NCBI GenBank assembly: GCA_002840155.1
Contig: PGZH01000002.1
Span: forward strand, 1-64,000
Origin: Gammaproteobacteria bacterium HGW-Gammaproteobacteria-13
GTDB taxonomy: Bacteria > Pseudomonadota > Gammaproteobacteria > Pseudomonadales > Pseudomonadaceae
Reading direction: 5' to 3'
DNA: 64,000 nt
In this document: in pieces, positions 27,066 through 35,771 of the stretch
How the letters are laid out: each line of letters starts with the position of its first letter
How positions within the stretch are numbered: position 1 is the stretch's first letter
Translations under genes and position numbers: made by a program
The notes under the pieces: model-generated
Databases searched by the model: none
What the model saw: only the letters and a program-made list of their open reading frames with translations
What the model was told of the DNA's origin: nothing

Positions 27066-27177
27066 TTGAATCCTCCGACTTACGAATCGTGGAGCAGTCT
27101 AGCACTGCCCCATGGGACTTTATACCGCGGTACAAGTTCCCTTACACATAGTCAATATCAAGCAAAACAATAACTTA

Positions 27178-28197
27178 CTACCTAGGGGCCAGTTCGCTCA
27201 AGTGCCGTGCGACCGCCAGCCAGGCGCCAATATAGCCCAACAGAACCGCGCCGAGCAGCAGGGATAGACCATCGGCTATCGGCACACCCGCCAGGGCGAA
27301 GTCGCTGCCATACAAACCGGCCAGGCGCACCACGGCGTCATTCAGCCAACCCAGGCCATAAGCCAACAGCAGCCAAGCCAGCAGGCCGGCGCCCAAACCG
27401 TACAGCGTGCCCATATAGAGGAAGGGCCGGCGCACGTAGCTGTCGGTGCCGCCGACCAGCTTGATCACCTCGATCTCGGTGCGGCGGTTCTCGATATGCA
27501 GACGAATGGTATTGCCGATCACCAACAGCAACGCCATCACCAGCAGTAGGGTCAGGCCGAAGACGAAGCGCTCACCCAGCTTGAGCATGGCGCTCAGGCG
27601 CTCGACCCAGAGCAGATCAAGCTGCGCCTGCTGCACCCGTGGCAACTCGGCCAGGCGCAACCTTAGGGCCTCCAAAGCAACTTTATCGACCTGCTGCGGC
27701 GTCACCACGATCACCCCAGGCAACGGGTTATCCGGTAGCTCCTTAAGCGCTTCGCCGAGGCCGGACTGCTGCTGGAACTCGGCCAAGGCCTGTTCGCGGC
27801 TGATCCACTCAGCCTCTTCCACATCGTCCATCTCGGCGATCTGCTCACGCAGCGCCTGGCCCTGAGCATCCGTGGCGTCGATCTGCAAAAACAGGGAAAT
27901 CTGCGCCGCGCGCTGCCAGGACACACCCAGGCGCTCGACGTTATCCAGCAGCAGCGCCAGGCCCATGGGCAGACTGAGGGCCACGGCCATCACCAGGCAG
28001 GTAAAGAAGCTGCCAATCGGCTGTTTACCCAGGCGGCGCAGGCTGTCGACCAGGCTGGCACGGTGATTCTCCAGCCAGGCATGCAGCTGGTGAGTAAAAC
28101 TCGGGCCATCATCGCCCGGCGTCGGCGATTCGGATTTCTTCGGCGCGGCACCGACGCGTTGCGCGGGCTGCGGAGGCGGCATGCGGGTAGCGCTCAT
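27178..28197 (-). CDS. ftsX: cell division protein FtsX
   Basis: A 339-residue inner-membrane partner of FtsE. It has a long basic N-terminal cytoplasmic segment (about 1-60), a first helix (about 62-85), a periplasmic domain (about 90-210) and three C-terminal helices (about 215-240, 262-290, 310-330). FtsEX governs septal peptidoglycan hydrolase activation during division. The start overlaps the ftsE stop by 4 bp (ATGA). Confidence 0.95.
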   Translation of the reverse strand: MSATRMPPPQPAQRVGAAPKKSESPTPGDDGPSFTHQLHAWLENHRASLVDSLRRLGKQPIGSFFTCLVMAVALSLPMGLALLLDNVERLGVSWQRAAQISLFLQIDATDAQGQALREQIAEMDDVEEAEWISREQALAEFQQQSGLGEALKELPDNPLPGVIVVTPQQVDKVALEALRLRLAELPRVQQAQLDLLWVERLSAMLKLGERFVFGLTLLLVMALLLVIGNTIRLHIENRRTEIEVIKLVGGTDSYVRRPFLYMGTLYGLGAGLLAWLLLAYGLGWLNDAVVRLAGLYGSDFALAGVPIADGLSLLLGAVLLGYIGAWLAVARHLSELAPR

Positions 28198-28862
28198 GCG
28201 GCCTCCCCGTCGCCGATCAGGCGGCCACGCTGCAGGGTCAGCATGCGGTGGCGCATGCGCGCGATCAGGGCCAGGTCGTGGCTGGCGATCAGCACGGTGG
28301 TGCCCAGACGGTTGATGTCTTCAAACACGCCCATGATCTCGGCCGCCAGGCGCGGGTCGAGGTTACCGGTGGGCTCATCCGCCAATAGCAGCGCCGGGCG
28401 ATGCACGACGGCGCGGGCAATGCCGACGCGCTGCTGCTGACCGGTAGACAGGTCGCCAGGGGACTGCTCGGCCTTGTCGGCCAGGGACACGCGCTCCAGC
28501 GCGGTGCGCACGCGGGTGCCGATCTCATCCTTGGACAGGCCGAGAATCTGCAGCGGCAGCGCCACATTGTCGAACACGCTGCGGTCGAACAGCAGCTGAT
28601 GGTTCTGGAATACCACGCCGATCTGCCGGCGCAAGTAGGGAATCTGTGCATTGGTGATCTGCGACAGGTCCTGCCCGGCCAGCAACAGCTTGCCGCTGGT
28701 CGGCCGCTCCATCGCCAGCAGCAGGCGTAACAGCGTGCTCTTGCCGGCCCCGGAATGCCCGGTGACGAACAAAAACTCGCCGCGGCGCACGCGGAAGCTC
28801 AGCTCATGCAGCCCGATATGCCCGTTGGCATAGCGTTTACCGACCTGCTCGAATTTGATCAT
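28194..28862 (-). CDS. ftsE: cell division ATP-binding protein FtsE
   Basis: A 222-residue ABC ATPase with Walker A GHSGAGKS (about 36-43), signature LSTGQQQR, Walker B LLLADEP and the D-loop. It is bound to FtsX. ATG 28862 gives the standard MIKFEQVGKRY start; the frame runs on into ftsY, but ftsY ends at 28864, so that extension is spurious. The ftsY-ftsE spacing is 1 bp. Confidence 0.96.
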   Translation of the reverse strand: MIKFEQVGKRYANGHIGLHELSFRVRRGEFLFVTGHSGAGKSTLLRLLLAMERPTSGKLLLAGQDLSQITNAQIPYLRRQIGVVFQNHQLLFDRSVFDNVALPLQILGLSKDEIGTRVRTALERVSLADKAEQSPGDLSTGQQQRVGIARAVVHRPALLLADEPTGNLDPRLAAEIMGVFEDINRLGTTVLIASHDLALIARMRHRMLTLQRGRLIGDGEAA

Positions 28863-28863
28863 C

Positions 28864-30327
28864 CTATTTCTCCGCGAACAGCGCCTGAACAAACGCCTCG
28901 GCCTCGAACGTACGCAGGTCGTCGATGCCCTCACCCACGCCGATATAGCGAATCGGCAGGGCGAACTGCTTGGCCAAGGCGAAGATAACCCCGCCCTTGG
29001 CAGTGCCGTCCAGCTTGGTCAGCGCCAGACCGGTGAGATTCACCGTCTGGTTGAATTGCTTGGCCTGGTTGATGGCGTTCTGCCCGGTGCCGGCATCCAG
29101 CACCAGCAGCACTTCGTGCGGCGCGGTGTCATCCAGCTTGCCAATCACCCGACGGACCTTCTTCAACTCTTCCATTAGGTTGTCTTTAGTGTGCAGACGC
29201 CCGGCGGTGTCGGCGATCAGCACGTCCATACCGCGCGCCTTGGCGGCCTGCACCGCATCGAAGATCACCGAGGCCGAATCGGCGCCGGTGTGCTGGGCGA
29301 TGACCGCAATCTGGTTGCGCTCGCCCCACACCTGCAACTGCTCAACAGCGGCGGCGCGGAAGGTGTCACCGGCGGCGAGCATGACTTTCTTACCATCCTG
29401 CTGCAGTTTTTTCGCCAGCTTGCCGATGGTGGTGGTCTTGCCTGCACCGTTTACGCCGACTACCAGAATCACGTAGGGCTGCTTGCTGCTGTCGACTTTC
29501 AGCGGCTGCTCGACCGGCTTGAGCAGCGCCACCAGCTCATCCTGCAGCGCCTTGTACAACGCGCCACTGTCGGCCAGCTCCTTGCGCGCCACCCGCCTGG
29601 TCAGGTTACCGATGATCGCCGTGGTGGCCTCTACGCCAACGTCAGCAGTCAGCAGACGGGTTTCCAGGTCTTCCAGCAGATCGTCGTCGATGGCCTTCTT
29701 GCCGAGAAACAGGCTGGCCATGCCCTCACCAAGGCTGGCGCTGGTCTTGGACAGGCCTTGCTTGAGGCGCTCGAGAAAACCGGCGCGGGTTTCCTCGGCG
29801 CTTTTAACCGGGGCAGCGACGGGTTGTACGACTGCAGGCTCGGCCACGGCTGGCTCGACGACCGGCTCAACCACCGCAGGCTGTTCAATATGGGCATGCA
29901 GCACTTCGCTGCCGACATTAATACGGAAACGCGACGGCCGTGGCAGCTGGTTGGCTGCGCTGGTTTCAGGCAGCGCGGGAGCGACAGCAACAGTCTGCTC
30001 AACCGGAACAACTGGCGCAGCCTGCGGTTCGACAGCGACCTCAGCGGTAATAACCGGCTCTACGACTGGCGCAGCGACTTCGCTTACCGGCGCAACGGGC
30101 GCAGGTGCGGGCTCGGCGACAGTCGGAGCAGTCGGAGCAGTCGGAGCAGTCGGAGCAGTCGGAGCAACAGGCTGCTCGCTGACAGAAGTCTGTTGCGGCT
30201 CAGGGCTAGTCGGCGCTTGCGGCTTTTTGCGCAACCAGCCGAACAGGTCTTTCTTCTCTGCAGGTTTCTCGGCAGCGGCTGGCGTTACCGGTGCGGGGGT
30301 CTTCTTGTCGTCGTTGGAACCAAACAT
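28864..30327 (-). CDS. ftsY: signal recognition particle receptor FtsY
   Basis: A 487-residue SRP receptor GTPase that docks ribosome-nascent chain complexes at the membrane. The acidic and Pro/Ala/Val-rich N-terminal A region (about residues 1-180) is followed by the four-helix N domain and the G domain with VGVNGAGKTTTIGKLAKKL, DTAGRLHTKDNLM and TKLDGTAKGG. The A region contains five repeats of a 9-bp unit (Ala-Pro-Thr). It heads the ftsY-ftsE-ftsX operon. Confidence 0.97.
   Translation of the reverse strand: MFGSNDDKKTPAPVTPAAAEKPAEKKDLFGWLRKKPQAPTSPEPQQTSVSEQPVAPTAPTAPTAPTAPTVAEPAPAPVAPVSEVAAPVVEPVITAEVAVEPQAAPVVPVEQTVAVAPALPETSAANQLPRPSRFRINVGSEVLHAHIEQPAVVEPVVEPAVAEPAVVQPVAAPVKSAEETRAGFLERLKQGLSKTSASLGEGMASLFLGKKAIDDDLLEDLETRLLTADVGVEATTAIIGNLTRRVARKELADSGALYKALQDELVALLKPVEQPLKVDSSKQPYVILVVGVNGAGKTTTIGKLAKKLQQDGKKVMLAAGDTFRAAAVEQLQVWGERNQIAVIAQHTGADSASVIFDAVQAAKARGMDVLIADTAGRLHTKDNLMEELKKVRRVIGKLDDTAPHEVLLVLDAGTGQNAINQAKQFNQTVNLTGLALTKLDGTAKGGVIFALAKQFALPIRYIGVGEGIDDLRTFEAEAFVQALFAEK
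30121..30165. repeat. 9-bp tandem repeat inside ftsY, 5 copies
   Basis: AGTCGGAGC is repeated five times exactly on the plus strand. On the coding strand it encodes a run of Ala-Pro-Thr in the disordered A region of FtsY. The 9-bp unit keeps frame, so copy-number change alters only tail length. Confidence 0.9.
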
Positions 30328-30533
30328 GGAGGACGGCTATCTCGAAAGGTGCGACTCGCCAGCGGGCGCACCCAGACCTTCGCCGCGCAGCTGAACAAAG
30401 CTGAAGAGAGTGCGCAGTACGATCCAGATGCCAGGGCCGGCAAGGCCGCCAGGAAAACGGATGCGTATCCTAGCACCTCCGCGCCCGCCGACGCTAAGAC
30501 CAAGCGGGCCCGTCCGGCAGCTGGCCCCAGTGC

Positions 30534-31277
30534 TTAGAAGGTCTTGCTGGCGCTGGCGACCAGGGTCGGCCCGCACAGGTCGTCGTAGCCGTTGAAGTTC
30601 AAGCACTCGGCTTTCGACTGGTCGGTGTCGATATAGCTCAGGCCCCAGGTCACGCCAATCAGGTCGCGAGTCAGGTCGACCTGCCAGTAGTCATAGCTCT
30701 GCCGCGATTTGCTGAAGTCTTCGTTCCAGAGCACGTCGTCCTTGTAGTCGACGTTGCCGTAGCGGGCATCCAGGGCTACGTCCAACGGCAGCAGGGTGCG
30801 GTAGCCGATATATGAGTTGAGCTTGTCTTCGTCAGTATCGACCGAATACTTACCACCGATATAGGCGCCGTAGGCCTCGAGGGTGACGATGATGTCGCTG
30901 CTGTTGAACTGGCTTTCGCCTGGGTAGGTGTACTTGCTGTACATCGTGTCCAGGCTGATGTTGTCGTTGATCTGCCAGTAGTAGCCGGCGTAGTAGTCAA
31001 CTTCCTGGCGGGTGCCGTAATTGTCGTCATTTTCCCAGTCGTAGCCAAAGTTGACATGGCTGGTCCAGGCACCGAGGTAAGCACCGCTGACATGGCTGAG
31101 CATCACGTCGAGCTGTGCGGCCGGGTCGCCGAGGGTTTGCGAGACGCCGTCGGAGCGGTAGTCGCTGACGACAGCCGGGGTAACGATCAGGGAAAACTGA
31201 TCGTTCAGCTCCACTGCCTGGCTGCAGAGGGGCAGCAGCGTCAGGCTGGCGAGGGTGAGGATGGGTAATGCGCGCAT
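30534..31277 (-). CDS. TorF family putative porin
   Basis: A 247-residue outer-membrane beta-barrel protein with signal peptide (ends LCSQA) and the family pattern of alternating strands starting VTPAVVSDYRSDGVSQTLGDPAAQLDV. It ends in ASASKTF, a C-terminal Phe typical of BAM-inserted barrels. The family (TIGR02001/TorF) has no defined substrate. It lies 108 bp downstream of the amidohydrolase on the same strand and may share its transcript. AAGGAA precedes the start. Confidence 0.82.
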   Translation of the reverse strand: MRALPILTLASLTLLPLCSQAVELNDQFSLIVTPAVVSDYRSDGVSQTLGDPAAQLDVMLSHVSGAYLGAWTSHVNFGYDWENDDNYGTRQEVDYYAGYYWQINDNISLDTMYSKYTYPGESQFNSSDIIVTLEAYGAYIGGKYSVDTDEDKLNSYIGYRTLLPLDVALDARYGNVDYKDDVLWNEDFSKSRQSYDYWQVDLTRDLIGVTWGLSYIDTDQSKAECLNFNGYDDLCGPTLVASASKTF

Positions 31278-31385
31278 TGGCTATTCCTTATTGTTATGGG
31301 TCTGTTGTGACTGCTGGGCAAGGCTCCGCCCGCCCCGCCCCATGCGGGGAGCAGTGCCGATACGGCGGAGCGGGCGGAGTCGGGG

Positions 31386-33128
31386 TCAGGAGGCCGGGGC
31401 GTAAACCTGCTTGCCGGCGAAGAAGGTGCGCAGCACCTGGGTGTCGAACAGCTCTTCATCGCTGACCTTGAACACATCGCGGTCGAGGACGATCAGGTCA
31501 GCCTGCTTGCCGGGTGCCAGGGAGCCGATCTGGCTGTCCAGGCGCAGGGCCTTGGCGGCATTCAGGGTGTAGGCCTGGAACATGCTTTCACGGTCGATGC
31601 TTTCCTTGGCATTCAGCACGCCCATCGGGCCCTTACGGGTGCTGGCTTGGGCGATGGCATTCCACGGATTGGGGCTGGATACCGGCCAATCGCTAGCCCC
31701 GGCGATGGTCGCGCCGGCCTGGTGCAGCGAACGTGCCGGATACTGGTACTGATAGGCGGCGGCGCTGACGTAGGGTTTGACCAGCTCCTCGGTGTAGGTC
31801 TCGGCGGTGGCCCAGAGCAGTTGCATCGAGGCGATCACGCCGAGCTGCTTGAAGCGCGCAAACTCCTTCGGGTTGACCAGCTGCAGGTGGCTGATGCTGT
31901 GCGGCACAACCGCCGGGTTGAGCGAGCGGGCGTACTCGAAGCCGTTCAGCGCTTCACGCACCGCGCGGTCGCCGACCGCATGCACATGCATGATCCAGCC
32001 GCGCTGCTCCGCCGCCACTGCCAATTTGCCGAAGCTCTTCGGGTCGATCAGCAACTCGCCGCGCTTGAGGCTGTTCTTGAACGGGTCGATCACCGCAGCG
32101 GTCTGCCCGGGGAACTCCATCACGCCGTCGGCAAAGATCTTGATCCCTGGGAACGTCAGATTCGGCACGCCCTGGAATTGCTGCATAACCTTGCCCAACA
32201 CTTCGAGGTCGGCCGGCTGGCTTTGCGGATGAGTGATCAGCAATGCGGCGACGTGGGCGCTCAGCTCGCCGCTCTCGGCCAACTTGCGGTATAGCGGCAG
32301 TACGCCGACATCCTGCTCGGTGGGGCGCAGCTCGAACAGCGAATCGCCGCTGCCGGCATTGGCCGCCGCGTCCATCCAGGCGGTAACGCCGACCTGGTTG
32401 TTGACCTTCACCGCCTCACGCGCGGCATTCAGCATCACCGCCTCGGTGGGCGCAGGCAGTTGGCTGCGCACGCGATCCCAGCCGTTTTCCGCCAGGTAGC
32501 CGCTGGGGGTGAAGTCGGCGGCGTGGCCGATGTAGTTGCGCTCCTTCTCCGACAGGCTCTTCACCAGCGCGGCGTCGATTTTCACCCGCCCCAGCATGGC
32601 GTTGTTGGCCCAGCCGGTATGGCCGTCGATGCCATTCAGCACCACCGGCTGCTCGGCCCAGCGGCCCTGGTTGAAGATATTGCCCAGCCCCGCGCTCTGC
32701 TCCCAATAGCCCGAACTAGCGCCGGAGATGACGATGATATCGCCCACCCGCGCCACGCCTGCCTGATCCTGGGCAATGATCCACTGCTCCAGTTCGGCCA
32801 GCGGCTTCACTTCGTCATACAGGTTGGAGCCCATGCTGTCGTAGGCGGCTACCACCGGGTGGCTGTGGGTGTCGATCATGCCCGGCATCAGCACCTTGCC
32901 GGCCAGGTCGATCAGCTGTGTATCGGCATCGGCCAGGGCCTTGATCTCGGCATTGCTGCCCACCTTGAGGATCTTGCCATCGGCCACCGCGACCGCTTGC
33001 GCCAGAGGCTGGCCGGGTTCAGCGGTGTACACCTTGCCGTTAAATAGCAGCAGGTCGGCAGCAGCCATGGCTTCCATCGAGGAAAAAGCCATGGCGACGG
33101 CCAACAGGCTTGGAATAAATCGTTGCAT
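31386..33128 (-). CDS. exported amidohydrolase (YtcJ-like)
   Basis: A 580-residue metal-dependent hydrolase with a signal peptide (about residues 1-22, ends SMEAMAA), so it is probably periplasmic. The metal-binding HxH lies in MPGMIDTHSHPV (about 79-90). Further ligands are in HVHAVGDRAVREAL (about 365) and the GASDWPV Asp (about 485). It ends with the AYTLNAAKALRLDSQIGSLAPGKQADLIVLD hallmark of amidohydrolases. YtcJ-type enzymes act on amides or imides; the substrate cannot be told. It is divergent from a LysR regulator that probably controls it. Confidence 0.87.
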   Translation of the reverse strand: MQRFIPSLLAVAMAFSSMEAMAAADLLLFNGKVYTAEPGQPLAQAVAVADGKILKVGSNAEIKALADADTQLIDLAGKVLMPGMIDTHSHPVVAAYDSMGSNLYDEVKPLAELEQWIIAQDQAGVARVGDIIVISGASSGYWEQSAGLGNIFNQGRWAEQPVVLNGIDGHTGWANNAMLGRVKIDAALVKSLSEKERNYIGHAADFTPSGYLAENGWDRVRSQLPAPTEAVMLNAAREAVKVNNQVGVTAWMDAAANAGSGDSLFELRPTEQDVGVLPLYRKLAESGELSAHVAALLITHPQSQPADLEVLGKVMQQFQGVPNLTFPGIKIFADGVMEFPGQTAAVIDPFKNSLKRGELLIDPKSFGKLAVAAEQRGWIMHVHAVGDRAVREALNGFEYARSLNPAVVPHSISHLQLVNPKEFARFKQLGVIASMQLLWATAETYTEELVKPYVSAAAYQYQYPARSLHQAGATIAGASDWPVSSPNPWNAIAQASTRKGPMGVLNAKESIDRESMFQAYTLNAAKALRLDSQIGSLAPGKQADLIVLDRDVFKVSDEELFDTQVLRTFFAGKQVYAPAS

Positions 33129-33181
33129 TGCCTTAGCCTCTTGTTCTTATTGGTTTCGCCGCGAGACTAGCGCCTGGCGCA

Positions 33182-33219
33182 GCGGTGCAGAACCGCAGCG
33201 CTAAGCAAAACGCTTTTGC
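33182..33219. promoter_or_regulatory. two inverted repeats in the LysR-amidohydrolase divergent promoter
   Basis: GCGGT-GCAGA-ACCGC (33182-33196) and GCAAAA-CGC-TTTTGC (33205-33219) lie between the two divergent starts. LysR regulators commonly bind dyads here; which one is the operator is not decided by the sequence. Confidence 0.4.
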
Positions 33220-33236
33220 CAAACAGGAAAAACTCT

Positions 33237-34172
33237 ATGGACAAGCTCAGCGCCCTGAGCATGTTTGTCGCCACCGCCGAGCACGGCAGCTTTAGCCGTG
33301 CGGCCGAGCAGCTGGGCAAAACGCCCTCAGCCTTGACCAAAGCGGTCAGCCATCTGGAAGCCGAGCTGGGCGCGCAGCTGTTCGAGCGCAGCACCCGCCG
33401 CACTGCGCTGACCGAAGCCGGGCGGCTCTATCTGGATACCGCGCGCCAGGTGCTGCAACGCCTGCACGATGCAGGTGAGGAGATCGGTCAGCTCAAGCAC
33501 GGCCTGCACGGCAACCTGCGCCTGACCGCGCCGCTGGCCTTTGGCCGGGCCTTTCTCGATGAGGCGTGTGGTGGTTTTCTCGCCGCCAATCCGCAGATCC
33601 GCCTGCGGGTGGATTTATGCGACGCCTTTGTCGATCTGGTCGAAGGCGGCTATGACCTGGCCCTGCGCGAGGGCCGCAGTGACCTGCCGGGGCTGATCGC
33701 CAAGCCCCTGGGGCATAACCGCATCGTGCTGTGCGCCAGCCCGATCTACCTAGCCGCCAACCCGACGCCGGTGCGCCCGGAACACTTCGCCCAGCACCAG
33801 TGGCTGCTCTACCGCCACCCAGCGCTGGACCAGCATTTCTGGTGGCTGGCGCAAAACGGCGTGCGCCTGCGCGTCCCGGTGCCTAATGCCCGCCTGGAAA
33901 GCGACAACTACGACCTGCTGCTGGCCAATACCCTGAGCGGCGCCGGCCTGTATGGCTGCCCGACCTGGAGCGTGCAGCCCTATCTGGACAGCGGCCAACT
34001 GGTGCAGGTGATGAGCGAATACGACTTCGACCCGGATGCCTTCGGCCCGTTGATCCTCGCCGTATACCCCAGCCATCGGCGCGCCACGCGCAAGGTGCAG
34101 GCCTTTATCGATTACCTGGCGGCGTTTCTCGACGCCCGTGGGCTGGGCCTCAATTGCGCCACCGAGGCCTGA
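33237..34172 (+). CDS. LysR family transcriptional regulator
   Basis: A 311-residue LysR-type regulator. The N-terminal winged helix-turn-helix is FVATAEHGSFSRAAEQLGKTPSALTKAVSHLEAELGAQLFERSTRR (about residues 10-55); the effector domain runs from about 90 to 295 (GNLRLTAPLAFGRAFL). ATG 33237 has AGGAAA upstream; seven codons earlier in frame are less likely. It probably controls the divergent amidohydrolase/porin pair. Confidence 0.88.
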   Translation: MDKLSALSMFVATAEHGSFSRAAEQLGKTPSALTKAVSHLEAELGAQLFERSTRRTALTEAGRLYLDTARQVLQRLHDAGEEIGQLKHGLHGNLRLTAPLAFGRAFLDEACGGFLAANPQIRLRVDLCDAFVDLVEGGYDLALREGRSDLPGLIAKPLGHNRIVLCASPIYLAANPTPVRPEHFAQHQWLLYRHPALDQHFWWLAQNGVRLRVPVPNARLESDNYDLLLANTLSGAGLYGCPTWSVQPYLDSGQLVQVMSEYDFDPDAFGPLILAVYPSHRRATRKVQAFIDYLAAFLDARGLGLNCATEA

Positions 34173-34415
34173 GCATTATCGGCGACGCAGGTGGAACCGG
34201 CCCACAGCGGCAAGGTCTCACGGTTCTGTTGCACGCCGCTTGCCGTTAGAATCCGCCTCAGCCTGGCGCGCGGCAAAACAGCTGCTGTGGTTTGACTGCC
34301 GCAACACGCGATACTCTGCCGCAGGTTTTGCCCAACACCTTATACCTGCGCTTCACAGCGTGCCGAGTCGCCCTCCGCGCCCCGGCAACCTGCCATTTAC
34401 GGTGAACAGACTCCC

Positions 34416-35771
34416 ATGCCAACGCTTGCCCATCGTGTCGCCGCCCTCTGCTTCGGCGTACTCTCCTGCCCGCTGCTGGCCCTGGCCGCCGAGCCGCAAC
34501 CCACCCACGAATTCAGCCTAGACAACGGCCTCAAGGTCATCGTGCGCGAAGACCATCGCGCGCCGGTGGTGGTCAGCCAGCTCTGGTACAAGGTTGGCTC
34601 CAGCTACGAGACGCCCGGCCAAACCGGCCTGTCCCACGCCCTCGAACACATGATGTTCAAGGGCAGCCGCAAGCTCGGCCCCGGTGAAGCCTCGCGCATC
34701 CTGCGTGAACTGGGCGCCGAGGAAAACGCCTTCACCAGTGACGATTACACCGCCTACTACCAGGTGCTGGCCCGCGACCGCCTGGCCATCGCCCTGGAGC
34801 TGGAAGCCGACCGTCTGGCCAGCCTTAAGTTGCCGGCCGATGAATTCGCCAAGGAAATCGAAGTGATCAAGGAGGAGCGCCGCCTGCGCACCGACGACAA
34901 ACCGTCGAGCCTGGCCTACGAGCGCTTCAAGGCCATGGCCTACCCCGCCAGCGGTTACCACACGCCGACCATCGGCTGGATGGCCGACCTCGAGCGCATG
35001 ACCGTCGAGGAGCTGCGCGCCTGGTATGAAGCCTGGTACGCGCCGAATAACGCCACCCTGGTGGTGGTCGGTGACGTCAGCGTCGCCGAGGTGAAGATCC
35101 TCGCCGAGCGCTATTTCGGCGCCATCCCCAAGCGCACGGTGCCAACGGCGAAAGCGCCGCGTGAGCTGGCCGCACCGGGCGAGCGACGCCTCACCCTGCA
35201 CCTGAAAACCCAGCTGCCGAGCCTGATGATGGGCTTTAACGTGCCTGGCCTGGCCACCGCCGAACAGCCGCGCCAGGTGCACGCCCTGCGCCTGGCCGCC
35301 GCCCTGCTCGATGGCGGCTACAGCGCCCGCCTGCCGACCCGCCTGGAGCGCGGCGAGGAGCTGGTATCCGGCGCCTCTGCCTGGTACGACGGCTTCTCCC
35401 GTGGCGACAGCCTGTTCATTCTTTCCGCTACGCCCAACGTGCAGACCGGCAAAACCCTGGAGCAGGTCGAAGCCGGCCTGTGGCGTGAGCTGGAAGACTT
35501 GAAAAACACCCCGCCAAGCGCTGAAGAACTGGCCCGCGTGCGTGCGCAAGTAATCGCCGGCTTGGTCTACGAGCGTGACTCGATCACTAGCCAGGCCACC
35601 GCCATCGGCCAACTGGAAACCGTCGGCCTGTCGTGGAAGCTGATTGATCAGGAACTGGCCGAACTGGAAGCCGTGACCCCGGCCGATATCCAGCAGGCCG
35701 CCAGCACCTTCTTTACCCGCGACCGCCTGAGCGTCGCCCATGTTCTGCCTGAGGAGAAGCGCAATGAGTGA
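34416..35771 (+). CDS. M16 family zinc peptidase, catalytic subunit
   Basis: A 451-residue periplasmic peptidase with signal peptide (ends LLALAA). The inverted zinc motif HxxEH is HALEH (His74, Glu77, His78), and the distal Glu ligand is in the EVIKEERRLRTDD segment (about 150). The next gene encodes a related protein without the motif, so the pair forms the usual active/inactive heterodimer. It overlaps that gene by 8 bp. The pair lies between ftsY and rsmD as in other Pseudomonas. The 243-bp gap upstream shows no clear signal. Confidence 0.92.
   Translation: MPTLAHRVAALCFGVLSCPLLALAAEPQPTHEFSLDNGLKVIVREDHRAPVVVSQLWYKVGSSYETPGQTGLSHALEHMMFKGSRKLGPGEASRILRELGAEENAFTSDDYTAYYQVLARDRLAIALELEADRLASLKLPADEFAKEIEVIKEERRLRTDDKPSSLAYERFKAMAYPASGYHTPTIGWMADLERMTVEELRAWYEAWYAPNNATLVVVGDVSVAEVKILAERYFGAIPKRTVPTAKAPRELAAPGERRLTLHLKTQLPSLMMGFNVPGLATAEQPRQVHALRLAAALLDGGYSARLPTRLERGEELVSGASAWYDGFSRGDSLFILSATPNVQTGKTLEQVEAGLWRELEDLKNTPPSAEELARVRAQVIAGLVYERDSITSQATAIGQLETVGLSWKLIDQELAELEAVTPADIQQAASTFFTRDRLSVAHVLPEEKRNE

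Noticed and set aside
30121..30165. A regulatory repeat array
   Set aside because: It lies wholly within the ftsY coding region and keeps frame, so a coding explanation is sufficient.
29191..30537. A 448-codon plus-strand frame opposite ftsY
   Set aside because: FtsY is unmistakable on the minus strand; the plus frame includes a Ser-Arg repeat that is only the complement of the Ala-Pro-Thr repeat.
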